Positions 46,058 to 63,896 of a DNA stretch of 64,000 nt are shown here, in pieces (within the stretch, counting starts at the first letter, position 1; the number at the start of each line of letters is the position of its first letter). Both the position numbers and the translations under genes were made by a program. The notes under the pieces are model-generated. The model ran no database searches, had not been told where the DNA came from, and saw nothing but the letters and a program-made list of their open reading frames with translations. The stretch is from positions 1,574,001-1,638,000 of the forward strand of contig JBBMNZ010000036.1 of the NCBI GenBank assembly GCA_037954325.1, written 5' to 3'. Source of the stretch: Fistularia commersonii. Lineage: Eukaryota > Chordata > Actinopteri > Syngnathiformes > Fistulariidae.

Positions 46058-47419
46058 CATTTTAATCAAGTAAAATCTTCCCCTCACAGTGCAATGCCCA
46101 GATGGTTTTCGCCGAATGTTTAGACAAATATGAACGGAAGAGTTCGAGGAAACATCACAAAAATTGAGATTCTGTGAACTGAAACCTGGTTTCAGGGTAA
46201 TTGGGACAACTGCCTAATCAAATGGTCCTTAAACGTGGGGCATTTACTGACATCTCCATTGTTTAACCCCGAAAATCAACTCACGATAATATAAACGTAA
46301 TGTCTGTCATGTAAATGTGGCTGAAAACACTACCTTTGAAAGGACGAAAGACAGCTGAGAAAGAGTAACCCGAAGAGGAAGCATATATTTGCTCAAAAGC
46401 GCTATTCTCTTTTAAATCAACTGAAACTTTGTCAAGTGTGAATCACTCCGATTCTCCCATGCACCTCCCACATTTTTTGCCTGTTTTCGAGAAGAGTGAC
46501 GCGCACGTGGTAACTGCAGTCCACCTGCATGTTTGTTAGCAGCACGAATCACATTTAGCCCGTGTCCGTCAGACCAGGATATAAACAGTTTCGATGCCAA
46601 TACACATGATCTTGAGTAAAATGTCTAAAAGTTAACAAGGCACGAGTTTAATTGGAGAGAAATTACATTAAAAATTCCTCCTGAAAAGTCCCAAGTGGTT
46701 GCCAAATCGCACATATTCCAACATTTCATCATGTTTTCCATGACACTCAGTAGATAATGTGAAACACCCCAGCAAAGAGTCCATATTTGTGTACTTGCCA
46801 CTGAAATGTCACTTCCTCCCTCTGAGCTTTCACTTTCTCCTACTCCCTGCCAGTTCATCTGAATCAGAAAAAAAAAAACATTTATTAAAATCAAAGTTAA
46901 AATTACAATTTTTTTTTTTTTAATCAGTTCAATCACTCTGTGGCTAAGACTGTGAATAACATTGTTAACTTTGTCATACAGAGGTAGAAACTATAAATGC
47001 CTTATTGTTTTATATTTTGGATTATCAGACCTCCACGACCTGAGCAGAATGAAACCCCCAAATAAATAGTTTAAAAGAACTATTTTATTCTCTCAAAAAC
47101 ACTTGAAGTTTGTCTTTCAATACAGTGATTCCTCATGTCTGGACCTCTAACTTCTTGGACGTGTGGGCAAAAAAGTAAACGTCATAGCTTTAACTTGTGT
47201 ATCCTAGTAACTGATGATGTCATCAAATTGAGGTGTGGTGATTGGCTCGCTGGTAACATCTGGTCCACTAAAGAAGCAAAAAAAGATAAAATGTCTATGT
47301 GCCAATGATTTCTTTTTCCACCACCAGTTGTCGTGTTCACAAGTGTGGATGTAAATAAATTTTTTTAAGATTTAAAGAAAAGTGTCATACGTTTTTTTTT
47401 TACATAACAGTTTTGACAC
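46058..47419. other. zdhhc14 3'UTR and flanking DNA
   Basis: AT-rich sequence after the zdhhc14 stop. I did not find a single convincing polyadenylation site and see no gene. Confidence 0.45.
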
Positions 47420-48535
47420 CCCCCCAGTTTATTACGTCAGTCCTGTTTATTCCCTCTTGTACAAGATGACTCTGATGACTCTTCCATCATTGGATGCATC
47501 AACGATGACGACAACGAGGAGTACAGAGGTCTGATTGCGAGTATTGTTGAGTGGAGCAACCGGAACCACCTCCTACTCATCATCTCCAAGACCAAGGAGG
47601 TGGTTGTGGACTTCAGGAAGAGGTGGAGATAGTGGACTCCTACAAGTACCTTGGGCTCCACATCAACAATAAACTGGACTGGACACACAACACCTATGCA
47701 CTCTACAGGAAGGGTCAAAGCAGGATGTTCTTCCTGAGGAGACTGAGGTTGTTTGGTGTCTTTAGCGGGCTCCTCAAGACCGTCTACCAGTCTATGGTAA
47801 CCAGCGCACCCTTCTGTATAGTATGCTGGTGGGTTGGTACCAGGACCGGTGAAGCCAACGGGTTCAACAAAAAAGTGAAGAAAGTCTGCTCTGTAGTGGG
47901 ACTGAACCTGGACCATCTTCAATCAGCTGCAGTGGGGAAGGTGAAGGACAAACCAGGAGCTATCCTGGACAGTCTTTCCCGCCTCCTGCAAGACGAGCTG
48001 TGGCTGCAGCTCTTTCAGCCAACGGTTCATCCCACCCACGTGCAGAACCGAACACTTCAGACGCTCCTTCGTGCTCGTGACCAACAAACTGTACAACTCT
48101 GACCACCCTGAGTGCATCTGTGGTTGCTTCGACAACCTAACTACTTAAATCATTCACGTCATGCCCTAAATCTGTTGTCTTTTTTGTCCTTGTTGGTCCC
48201 AGCCTGCACGCATCTTGATATTTCTATTTATTTATTTTATTCTTGTCATCGCTATTGTCACTCTATTTATATTGTCGTTTTGTTCTGGTTGTGTATTTTT
48301 CACCTTTACTGTTCCATTATGTTGTCCATTCTCATCCCCGATGTTGTTGCTGTTGTTTATCCATGGATGTCTTGCTTTCTTCTGTATTCTAATGTCTCTC
48401 TATTTATATTTATATTCATATTTATTTTATTGTTTCCTCATTTTTGACATTATAACTGTTATGCTGCTGTGACAAAGGAATTTCCCCTATGCGGATCAAT
48501 AAAGTTTATCTTATCTTATCTTAATCATAATGCCA
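47420..48535 (+). mobile_element. L2-like LINE fragment, 3' part
   Basis: About 47437-48100 reads, across one frameshift, as the C-terminal part of an L2/CR1-group reverse transcriptase: SKTKEVVVDF, VDSYKYLGLHINNKLDWT, KGQSRMFFLRRLR and a VGKVKDKPGA stretch. The 3' end is aataaagtttatcttatctt, the tandem TTATC-type tail of these LINEs. The endonuclease and catalytic RT core are missing, so it is a 5'-truncated dead copy. L2 versus the related Rex1 type is not settled. Confidence 0.7.
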
Positions 48536-49189
48536 CCCTTATGTGCAATATTCTACTTCTACATGTGCAATAACCTTGCCACCCCTCTGTGCGATATTTC
48601 AACCAAAACATGTAAAATTCAGACAAAATTTCACTGTGCCGTACTCGCATTATATTCCATTCGTTGTGTATCTATTTAGTTCTAGTTTCTCAGAGTTTCT
48701 ACCATGTTTTCTTATCTGAGCGGGTGTGTGCACACCTGTACAAAGACAAGAGTGGAGTAGCCACTTTATTTTGCTGTATAATGCTTTACAATGACAATGA
48801 AGAGCCTTTGATTTTATTTCTATTTCTGTTACATCCTGTTGCCCAGGCGTGCTCCTTCATGTCAGTTCAAGGTGGAACAGAAATCCTGTGTTGAATTTCT
48901 TATCTGACCATTAAGGCTCATTTTGATTCTTCTAAAATACAGCAAATCTTAAAGTATTTCCTTGAAACTTGCTTTGTTGGTTAACCTTGTCACATTGATG
49001 CCTTCAAACAGTCTATTTATAAAGTTTAGTTTAAAATTAGACTCCCGCTGTTAATTTATATTGGACAAGTCACAATGTATATGAACAGCATTTTTACAAA
49101 AAGAGTTTTGCCTTGAATATTTATAATATTAACTATTTTGTGTGTACTTACACTTATATTTTGAATTTTAATATCCGTGTATTAGTTAA

Positions 49190-51930
49190 TTCTTCTTCTT
49201 CTTCTTCTTCTTTCGGCTTTTCCCGTCAGAGGTCGCAACAGCGAGTCAACTTTCTCCATCTAACCCTATTCTCTGTATCTACCTCTCTCACACCAACTAC
49301 CTTCATATCCTCTCTCACTACGTCCATAAATCTTCTCTTTGGTCTTCCTCGAGACCTCTTGCCTGGCAGCTCCAATTCCAGCATCCGTCTACCAATATAT
49401 TCTCTATCCCTCCTCTGTACATGACCCAACCATGTCAGTGTGGCTTCTCTGACCTTCTCTCCAAAACATCTAACATGTGTTGTTCCTCTGATAGACTCAT
49501 TCCTGATCCTATCCATCCTGGTCACTCCCAAAGAGAACCTCAACATCTTCATCTCTGCAACCTCTAGTTCTTCCTGCTGTCTTTTGGTCATTGTAACAGT
49601 TTCTAGTCCATACATCATCGCTGGTCCCACCACTGTCTTGTACACCTTTCCTTTCATTCTGGCCGATAGTCTTCTATCACATAGTACCCCTGACACTTTT
49701 CTCCCCCCATTCCAACCTGCTTGGACCCGTCTCTTCACCTCTTTTCCACACTCTCCGTTGCTCTGGACTGTTGACCCTAAGTACCTGAAATCCTCCAGCT
49801 TTTTGATCTCCACTCCCTGTAGCCTTACCGTTCCACCCGAGTTCCTCTCATTCACACACATATATTCTGTCTTGCTGCGACTAACTTTCATTCCTCTCCT
49901 TTCCAGAGCATACCTCCACCTCTCTAGATTTTCCTCTACCTGTTGTCTGCTCTCACTACAGATCACAATGTCATCCACAAACATCATGGTCCATGGGGAT
50001 TCCTGTCTAATCTCATCTGTCAGCCTATTCATCACCATTGCGAACAAGAAGGGGCTCAGAGCTGATCCCTGATGGAGTCCCACCTCCACCTTGAACTTCT
50101 CTGTTACCCCTACAGCACACTGTACCAGTGTCTCACAGCTAGCATACATGTCCTGCACCAGTCTAACATACTTCTCTGGCACTCCAGACTTCCTCATACA
50201 ATACCAGAGCTCCTCTCTTGGCACCCTGTCATATGCTTTTTCTGGGTCTACAAAAACACAATGCAGCTCCCTCTGACCTTCTCTGTACTTTTCTATTAGC
50301 ATTCTCAAACGCAAATACTGCATCTGTAGTACTCTTCCTTGGCATGAAGCCATACTGCTGTTCACAAGGGCTGACTTCTGCTCTCAGCCTGGTTTCCACT
50401 ACTCTTTCCCATAACTTCATTGTATGGCTCATCAACTTTGTCCCTCTATAGTTGCCACAATTCTGCACATCCCCTTTATTCTTAAAAATAGGCACCATCA
50501 CACTTTGTCTCCATTCTTCAGGCATCTTCTCACTCTCTAAGATCCTGTTGAATAATCTAGTCAGAAAATCTACCGCTGCCTCTCCTAGACACTTCCACAC
50601 CTCCACAGGTATATCATCCGGACCAACTGCTTTTCCACTCTTCATCCTCTTCAATGCCCTTCTCACTTCACTTTTACTAATTTGTGCTACTTTGTGGTCT
50701 ACAATAGTCACCTCTTCTACCCTTGCCTCTCTTTCATTTTCCACATTCATCAGCTCTTCAAAGTACTCTTTCCATCCTCCCATCACTCTTCTAGCATCTG
50801 TCAATACATTTCCCTCTCCGTCCTTAATCACATGGACCTGTTGTACATCTTGTCCATCTTTATCTCTCTGTTTCGCCAACCTGTGTAGATCATTCTCACC
50901 CTCCTTACTATCCAACCGAGCATACAAGTCATCGTACGCCCTTTGTTTTTCCTTTGCTACCACTATCTTTACCTTTCGCTGCATCTCCCTGAACTCTTGT
51001 TTGTTCTCTTCAGTCCTCTCAGTATCCCACTTCTTCTTCGCTAACCACTTTCTCTGTATATACTCCTGCACTTCCTCATTCCACCACCAAGTCTCCTTAT
51101 CTACTTTCCTTCCAGATGACACACCAAGTACTCTTCTACCTGTCTCCCTGATAACACTAGCTGTAGTTGTCCAATCATCTGGAAGCTGACGCTGACCACC
51201 CAGACCCTTTCTCAACTCCTCCCTGAAAACCATGCAACACTCCTCCCTTTTCAGCTTCCACCACTTTCTCCTGTGCTCTGCCTTTGTCCTCTTCATCTTC
51301 CTTGTCACCAGAGTCATCCTACAAACCACCATCCTATGCTGTCTGGCTACACTCTCACCTACAACTACTTTGCAGTCACTGATCTCTTTCAGGTTACCTC
51401 GTCTATACAAGATGTAGTCTACCTGCGTGCTCCTACCTCCGCTCTTATAAGTTACCCTATGTTCCTGTTTTTTTCTGGAAAAAGGTGTTCACTACAGCCA
51501 CTTCCATCCTTTTTGCAAAATCTACCACCATCTGTCCCTCTGCATTCCTATCCTGGATACCAAATCTGCCAACTCTCATGTCGACCAACTCTCTACCTTT
51601 TCTTGTCATAGTCCCAATATTCAAACTCCCTACTCTCAGTCCCAGACTCTTTCCTTTCCTCCTCTCTCTCTGCTTCCGAACACCCACTCCTCGTCTTCTT
51701 CTTGTTCTTGTTCTTCGACCCACAGTAGCCCAATTTCCATTAGTACTCTGTAGGTCATCAGTACCAATGGCGGTCATTGTTAACCCGGTCCGTGACCGAT
51801 CCGGTATGGTATAGTTTTGGTTGACTCGCATGTTTGGTTTTGGCAAAAGTTTTACGCCGGATGCCCTTCCTGACGCAACCCTCTGCATTTATCCGGGCTT
51901 GAGACCGGCACAGGGAGACACTCCTCCGTG

Positions 51931-51961
<31 letters not shown>
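49190..51961 (-). mobile_element. RTE-clade LINE, nearly full length, disabled
   Basis: Read on the minus strand from about 51961 down to a (GAA)n tail at 49191-49212. The N-terminal frame (51888-51457) starts like an AP endonuclease (LRVGSLNIGTMTRKGREL) but jumps straight to a late part of that domain (MVVDFAKRMEVAVVNT), so most of the endonuclease is deleted. The reverse transcriptase is split over two frames (51410-50229 and 50365-49226). It shows GPDDIPVEVWK, VFVDPEKAYDRVP and FVDDIVICSES, where the usual catalytic box is FADD. The C-terminus contains LTWLGHVQRRD. A C30 run marks the far 5' edge. It cannot move by itself. Confidence 0.8.
51932..51961 (+). repeat. Poly-C run of 30
   Basis: Homopolymer exactly at the 5' edge of the RTE element. 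On the element's own strand it is poly-G. Its length may be unreliable. Confidence 0.9.
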
Positions 51962-51962
<1 letters not shown>

Positions 51963-52110
51963 TCAAGGCAGGCTTGGAGAGACACGGGCCAGTGCCGCCC
52001 TTAATCGTAAAATTAAACAGAAGTGAAAAAGAAACAATTTTCAGGGGGTCTTCCTTTTAGATAGATGGCGGCAGAGTTCAGAGGTGTCACTACATATTCC
52101 GAAGGCCTCT

Positions 52111-52216
52111 CCGACAGCCAATCAGAGCCCACGCTGTGGCAGTAACCCGGATATAGTTGTACTCCGGCAGCCAATCAGAATCGAAGTTGTTGCACTAACC
52201 CAGATGCAGTTGTCAG
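52111..52216 (+). promoter_or_regulatory. Tandem duplicated CCAAT module upstream of rrm2
   Basis: Two consecutive units of about 53 bases, starting at 52111 and 52164, share cagccaatcaga and a later actaaccc/gtaaccc-like block followed by gat and gttgt. Each has one CCAAT box. NF-Y binding to CCAAT boxes is known for mammalian RRM2. Whether this module serves rrm2, 1.2 kb away, is inference. Confidence 0.4.
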
Positions 52217-52560
52217 AAGCGTCCTTATCGCAATGGCGCTCAGATTACTTTGTTGGCGCTGGGAATAAAAGGTGAAAATACGCATTTTTGAGCTTGAAAA
52301 TCAGATAACGGAGAGGGAGAATTTATGTTGGGAAATCTGAAACCCAAAGTTGAAGGATCCTGACGTTTTATGGCGATATTTCCTGTATAAAGGTGGCAGA
52401 ATTAACGGAAAATTACTGGGATGTGTGGCCAGTTTCCCGCTGATATTCTGACATGTTTAAAGCTAAACCTCTGAAACGCGATGGGTTATATTAACATTGA
52501 ATTGAGGATACTTTTCCCTTTGTCCACAATTTTTGGCTATAACTCGAATATAAAGTCGCT

Positions 52561-52572
52561 TTTGGCGCGAAA
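52561..52572. promoter_or_regulatory. E2F-type palindrome TTTGGCGCGAAA
   Basis: An exact match to the E2F consensus TTTSGCGCSAAA on both strands lies about 800 bases before the left rrm2 start. E2F control of RRM2 at G1/S is established in mammals. Distance and occupancy here are untested. Confidence 0.5.
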
Positions 52573-53139
52573 TTTGTTGTGACTACGCCCAATTTCGATA
52601 AACAAAAAAGGCGGCAGCGGGACCAGAAACAAGGAACACAAAGTAACTTGAGTAAAGCTCCATAGACCGGTAACATTACAAACACCACGGAAAATATGGG
52701 ATTAGATGTATAAAACTACTTTTGTGTTTTAATGGTCTCCAATTATCAGTCGGTGAATAAATGTGTACAGTGTTATTTTGATGGATTATACTGTGTCGTG
52801 GCAACTAGACTTGATCATGATCAATCGATTTAACATTTTTATATGCCTTAAATATATTTATATTAACTCGAATCTAAGTGCATACACATTTAGCAAGTGT
52901 TCGATTAAAGACTTGTCTTTCGATTTTTATTTTTACTTTAAGCTTCACTTAGAATCATAATATGCTCATGCCAAATCATCAACATGGTTAAAAAAAATAA
53001 ACTTGAATGTTTGTTTTGTTGTCAAAACAGTGTTTCGTAAATGTAAAATTCCACCGATATGTAATAACGGTCGTTGAGATAAAAAAAATGCTGTAACCGA
53101 GCGAAGTTCCCGGCAAAACGCAGATTAACAAATGGCCGT

Positions 53140-53358
53140 TTCTCGTGTCCTGATTGGCTCCTACGTGTCAAACGTATGCACCGCCAAGATTTCAATAAAT
53201 AGGACGAGCCGACCATGAAACCCGGGTTTTTCGTCTTTGCGCGGCTTCCTTATTTGCCAACGGGTTAACGTAATACCGTCTTCTACCCGTTTTTTTTTAC
53301 TTAACCTGTCTCCTTCTTTTTTAAATATATCGTGTCGCGGTGAACCTCAGGAGCCAAC
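53140..53358 (+). promoter_or_regulatory. Proximal promoter of the left rrm2 copy
   Basis: An inverted CCAAT box (ATTGG, 53153-53157) is followed about 40 bases later by a TATA-like aataaatagg (53195-53204) and then the leader to the ATG at 53359. Spacing is reasonable for a core promoter. The transcription start was not determined. Confidence 0.45.
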
Positions 53359-56288
<2,930 letters not shown>

Positions 56289-56394
56289 GTCACTGTTATT
56301 ACATAACATTATTGAACATAATACTTCCAGCCAATGTGGCTTGTGTACAGTGTTTTTTTAAAGTTTGTATTTATATTTTAACATGTACATATTA

Positions 56395-56400
56395 AATAAA
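56395..56400 (+). terminator. Polyadenylation signal, left rrm2
   Basis: AATAAA lies about 107 bases after the TAA stop of the left rrm2, in AT-rich sequence. Position and spacing fit a normal short 3'UTR. Confidence 0.65.
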
Positions 56401-56916
56401 GAGAAAAAAGAAAGTGTTCAGCTCTTTTAATTACTTTTAAATCGAGTGACATTAGCAGGAAAAACAAGTTGATCAGATGGTTTAAGCAGTTGGAAGAAGT
56501 TTGCCCTGAAGTCAGTCTTGGACAAACAATAGACAGGAAAAAAACAAATCAGTTCTGTGCTTCAGTCAGGAGGAATGTCTTGGGTAACCAAAGATTGGGA
56601 CTGTAGACTAGAAACTAAAAAATTGAACAGTTTTCAATATGGCTTCTAAATATTTCCGACTTACTACAACTGGAAGGTCCCCAGTGTGGCTTTCGATGGA
56701 AAAGTTTCAATACATTTTCTGGAAAATTGCTCCAAATGCCTTGGCCAGAATGATCTTAACATTTTCAAGTTTTTTTTTTGACTTCAGGATAAATTTCTCT
56801 CAATCCAGATTCAAATGAAACCTTTAAATTTTATCTGCTGCTGGATTCAAAAGTCTGTTTAAAAATAAAACCACAACTTGTCAGGCGTTTGTTTCGTTTT
56901 AAGCACAAACATGGTA

Positions 56917-59900
56917 TCACAGCAGGACGACTTCCTCCAACGTCACGTCTCCGCCCACCTGCAGCCCCGTGACACCCCTCAGGTCCTGCACTCTGTGTCT
57001 GTAGGCGCACTGGTGGGTGCCATTAACGGCAATCTTGAAGGCTTGAGCCTCGCACAGGATGATCATCTGCAGAGTCACCATGGTGACAAATCAAACATTA
57101 AGGTGGGAAATTTCCAGGTTCTCACGAACATCAAAAATCCATACATATTTTTGATATACAGCCATAAAATATACTTTAATATATATATATATACACACAG
57201 TATAAATACCGTACAGATATACCATAAAGAGTATATATATATATATATATGTTTCCATCGGTTTCAGGAAAAATACTGAACTCTCGAAAACATCATTTAT
57301 GTTTAGCTATATATGCTTTTTTATTTTCAGTTTATCTAACATTTTGTTGGGCCAGTTGATTTCTCAAACCTCAAAGTATTTCCCGGCCCTGAAGGGGAAC
57401 GACTTCAGCTGATGCTCCTCGCTGCCCCAGCATCCCGACAGGAAGGAGTTTCTCGTAAACATTGAGTCTCTCATACGCGCATTCAGGTGGAGAGCAATGT
57501 CGCCGCTACCTAGAGCCCCAAGATCCACGCTGAATCTGAAACACACACACACACACCTCAATCATAACATGAGCGTGAACGTCAACCTGAATGTTCCTTG
57601 ACTTTAATTTTCCCTCTTTTTCAAAGTGTTAGTTTCCCATCCTTTCCGATTTGTCTCCAAACATACCTGTTGGCGTCATCTCTGACGTGACCTTTGATGG
57701 CGATGGTGCGTCCAGGCTGCAGCCCTCCCACCAGCTCCCCCCTGAAGGGGGTGCTCTGAAACGCAAACACACTGAGCAGTTGGATGCATTTGTCACCTTC
57801 GCCTCCTTATGCCTTTAGAAAGAGAAACTCTTCAATGAAATATTAACCAGTTTTCCGATCGTCAGTCTGACTCACCAGGTCGATGGACGACAAGATCATC
57901 AGCTGCCGGACAAAGATGATACTTGTTAAAATCCAGAAAGGACATTCATTCTACTTCTTTTCCTTTAAGCGGCTCCCTTCAGGGGTCTCCGTAGCCAAGC
58001 ATCTGCCACCATCAAAACCTCTCCTCTGCATCCTCTTCTCTCACACCAACTACATTCACGTCCTCTTTCACCCCACCCACAAACCTCTCTGGTCTCCCTC
58101 CAGGCCTCAAACCTGAGCATCCTTCTCCCCAGATCCTCACTATCTCTCCTCTGTGCTAATCCAAACCATCTCAGGCTGACTTGATCTCCAGAACATCTGT
58201 CATGCACGGCCTCTCTGATGGGCTCACTTCTGATCCTGCCCATCCTCCTCACCCCCAAAGAGAAACTCAAGATCTTCATGTCTGCTCCCTCCTGCTCTGA
58301 TTCTGTCTCCAAACCAGACAACATGGCTGGTCTCACAAACATATCTTGGCTCTCTTTGTTTTTTCACCTCTTTTCCACACTCGATCTGTACTGTCTTTAC
58401 CTAATGCGAGTCACTCGCCTGTCAACAAGACAGACTGTTGTCATGGGAACATATCAACTATTATTTTAACAGTACTTGTTCCTGGCACTTCATTATGGCT
58501 AGCATGATAAAAAAAATTTATCAAAAAAATGAAAGTGTGCATGAGCCTATGTTTTACCTGCGATTCAGCAGGGGGTTTCTTCTGGGAGGCTGAGGGAGCC
58601 CCCGAACTCTGAAACACGAGCAAAGCAAAATGTCTCCGGGGTGTTTCGGCAGGATATCGCAGCGCAGCAGTACGAGTGACTCACAGCGATCGAAGGCAGG
58701 ATGCCCACTGCGTCGACTTTGACTTTCCCAGACAGGGCCAGGGTGTCAATAAGCCCCAGGTCCAGTCTGTGTTTGTAGTCTAGGACGTGAGCCCCGTTTA
58801 CGGCCACCTGTGGAGCAGACTTAAAAAGGTCACAATATTTCCAGACACCCCCTTGTGCCGACTACAAAAACTGCAGCTGCAAGGAAAATCATTTTTACTT
58901 ATACTTATTAGTAATATTCCAGACAAAAAATAGTCCTGTATGCATATGTAAAACTATGTTAAAAACAGAAAACAGATTACCTGAAATAGGCAACAATTGG
59001 TTTATAAATATGGGTAAAAAAATGCTATCAAAAAATAAGCTTTAAAAAAAAAAACTTGAAATTACCTGAATTTCTACCTTTATTATGACATGAAGAATCC
59101 AAGAAATTGCCATTAAATTTCCACCCCATTTTTATTGAAAAAATAGATATTAAAAGCCAATGCGAACCAAAAAATACCAGAAGGTTCACGAATTCAGCAA
59201 TCAAATAAAAGAGAGTACTAATGCCAATTCCTCTGGTGTGAAAACAGGCATCACCTGGAACTTGTCCTTGAGGACAAGAACGAGGAGCTCGAAGGCTTCC
59301 CCGTTAGTGAAAGGCATCCGGTGCAGGATCTCCTCCCGGCCCCACCGCTCCTTTTGGAGCGTGTTGCACACGATGCACTTTTTGTTGAAGCGTGGGTTGA
59401 AGTGAAAGGCGACGTCGGCCCGCGGCTTCACGCTGCTGCCACACGTCAGGTCCAGCTGGAACCTGCAGGACCATCCGGAAGGACAATGAGTACAACAATT
59501 CCTTCCAAAGAAGAAGAAGAAAAAAAAGGAAGAGGAGAGTTGGTCCACACCTGTCAGAGTCCGCCAGTACTGAGCCCTGGACCAGGACCATCTCCCCTGG
59601 CAGCAGGCCCCCCAGGATGGTGCCGGCAAAGGGAACCGCCTGCAAAGGAAGTTCGCACAGGTCACAGAAAACCCTGTCCCAACAGCCTGCTTATTTTTCA
59701 TTTCTTTTATCCCTGCTCTTCATCTCCATTGAATTCTTTTCATAGTTTTTCATAGTTTTTCATAGCTTCAGTGGCATCAGTTTTGCACTTGTGTGTGCTT
59801 GTATATGGTGTCTTAGTTGGACAGAACATGAATCCGCTAATCAGCCGTCGAAAGCCAGAGCTTCAATTTCCACTTCTGTTTTCATTAGTCATCATAAATC

Positions 59901-60555
59901 CACTTCTGCAGTTGCACTTTGTCTTCTTGTGAGTCATTGCTGTCAAATAAAAACAGTGGAACAGAATACAGTATTTCTCAGTCTTACATCTATGTGATCT
60001 TTTGGCGATTTTCAAACTGATCACATCTGAATTGTATAATGTCATTTCAGTTAATATCTTGATATTCTAATAACAGCCACACAAGTTATCCCTTTAGAAA
60101 TCGAAGAGGTTTTCTGTCCGTGAATGGAATCTTCCCCAATTGAGGCAAGGTCCAGTGAAACAGAAGCTGTTAGGACGACTCCTAAATTCGGCTCAGGAGA
60201 TGTCCCGCCTGGACATCGATAAAATTAGATTAGGAGAAATTAGATTGAAACAATCGTCTCGTCCATGTATCTCGGTTGAAACTATCTTCACTGTTCGGGC
60301 TGTCGGAGGAGGAATTTCAATAAAAACATTGAAATGGGCCGTAGAAAGGCGAGAGCACAGGGTTGACGTTTGCCTTTGGCGGGGCGAGAGTTCAGCATTT
60401 TTTTCTGAAACCGATACAAAGTTCGTAGGCAAACTCCGTTCGCTTGCGGACACAAGTATGTAAGAGCGATACGGTATAGATTATGAAATTAGAGTAAAAA
60501 TCCGAATGAAACTCACCGGGTTTACGAACGTCTGTCTCAGGTTTGTAATGGACAT
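56917..60555 (-). CDS. lgals8: Tandem-repeat galectin, galectin-8-like, nine coding exons
   Basis: A beta-galactoside-binding lectin with two carbohydrate-recognition domains (CRDs). In humans galectin-8 flags damaged endosomes for autophagy. Minus-strand exons: 60555-60517, 59639-59551, 59462-59255, 58807-58685, 58608-58558, 57902-57876, 57755-57667, 57535-57370, 57066-56917; 313 residues (human 317). CRD1 has HFNPRF, WGREE and the residues R43, Q45 and R57 that match those giving human galectin-8 its preference for 3'-sialylated glycans. The linker (about 154-175) is S-, P- and K-rich. CRD2 has HLNARM where most galectins have HxNPR, plus RNSF and WGSEE. No signal peptide, as expected for a galectin. 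Galectin-9 is the main alternative; WGSEE and the KPRADVAFHFNPRF stretch favour galectin-8. An RTE fragment lies in intron 6-7. The gene sits between the two rrm2 copies. Confidence 0.88.
57950..58350 (-). mobile_element. RTE-type LINE 3' fragment in an lgals8 intron
   Basis: The minus-strand frame 58342-57965 reads MKILSFSLGVRRMGRIR, later VSLRWFGLAQRRD and a DLGRRML stretch. This is the C-terminal end of the same RTE reverse transcriptase family as the element at 49190-51961. It is 5'-truncated, as is usual for LINE insertions, and is sense to lgals8. Confidence 0.7.
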
Positions 60556-61393
60556 GACGTTGAAGGGAAAGACCGGAGCAAAATGCTAACTGGTGGGCGG
60601 TCGGTTGTTTTCCTGGGTTACGTCCTTGCGTGATGACGTATTCGAACGCCGACGTTCGACCTCAAGCAGCATAATATCGCATTAAGTTCTTGTCTTGGGT
60701 TTTCTCATTTCCTTTGAGAAAGTTATACAATTCCGTAGATTCATACTGGTGTATGTTTGGTCGAAAACAAAATAGTTGTCGAGAACTTCCGGTAAGCGTC
60801 CGTACATTTCCGGGTTTCAGTACAGAGCTCCACAATTCAAGCTATGGTCCGCACTGCTTGTATTTTATCTTCTATAATGAATTCTAACACCATTTCCTAT
60901 CAGTTACTGCACCACAATCAAATTTTTGGTTGTCAATTGGTTTGAACACGATAGATGCTTTAGACATTCAGAAGAGATGTTTTCAAAGGAGAAAAAAAAA
61001 GGGGCACTTCTCGGTTGACTTACCCCCCCTAAAAAACAAAACTACAAAATCTTTGAACTCAAATGAATTTAGTACTGAACTTTGAGATTTCCTACAAAAT
61101 CAGTCACTTTTGTTTGGATTAGTAAACACTCCATTGCACTCTCCAAAAAGAAAAAAAACAATTCCAAACAATGGTTGCCCGAAACAGGATTTTACTACAA
61201 AAGCTGTACATCTAAGAACACCACAAATCAAGGGTCTAAAATGAGACCTCATTTCATTAAAAACAAAACTGTACAATAGAGGTTTAGGTGCTTTCAGGCT
61301 CCAGAGATCATCTGCCTCCTGGTCAGCACAGTGATAAAACAGGCCCAGAGTTCCAGCAGGTGTGCGTATAAGCAGGTCATCGGGTCCGTGTCC
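60556..61393. other. Interval between lgals8 start and right rrm2 3' end
   Basis: It should contain the lgals8 promoter (a CRE-like tgacgta at about 60635 lies in a GC-richer patch next to the start) and the 3'UTR of the right rrm2. I did not identify a clear minus-strand AATAAA. No other gene is seen. Confidence 0.4.

Positions 61394-63896
<2,503 letters not shown>

Noticed and set aside
49440..51189. Plus-strand frames of 210 and 245 codons rich in S, F and L
   Set aside because: They are antisense to the RTE reverse transcriptase ORF.
60140..60463. 107-codon open frame in lgals8 intron 1
   Set aside because: No recognisable family, no start context or promoter noted, and it lies antisense inside an intron. 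A chance frame is the simplest reading.
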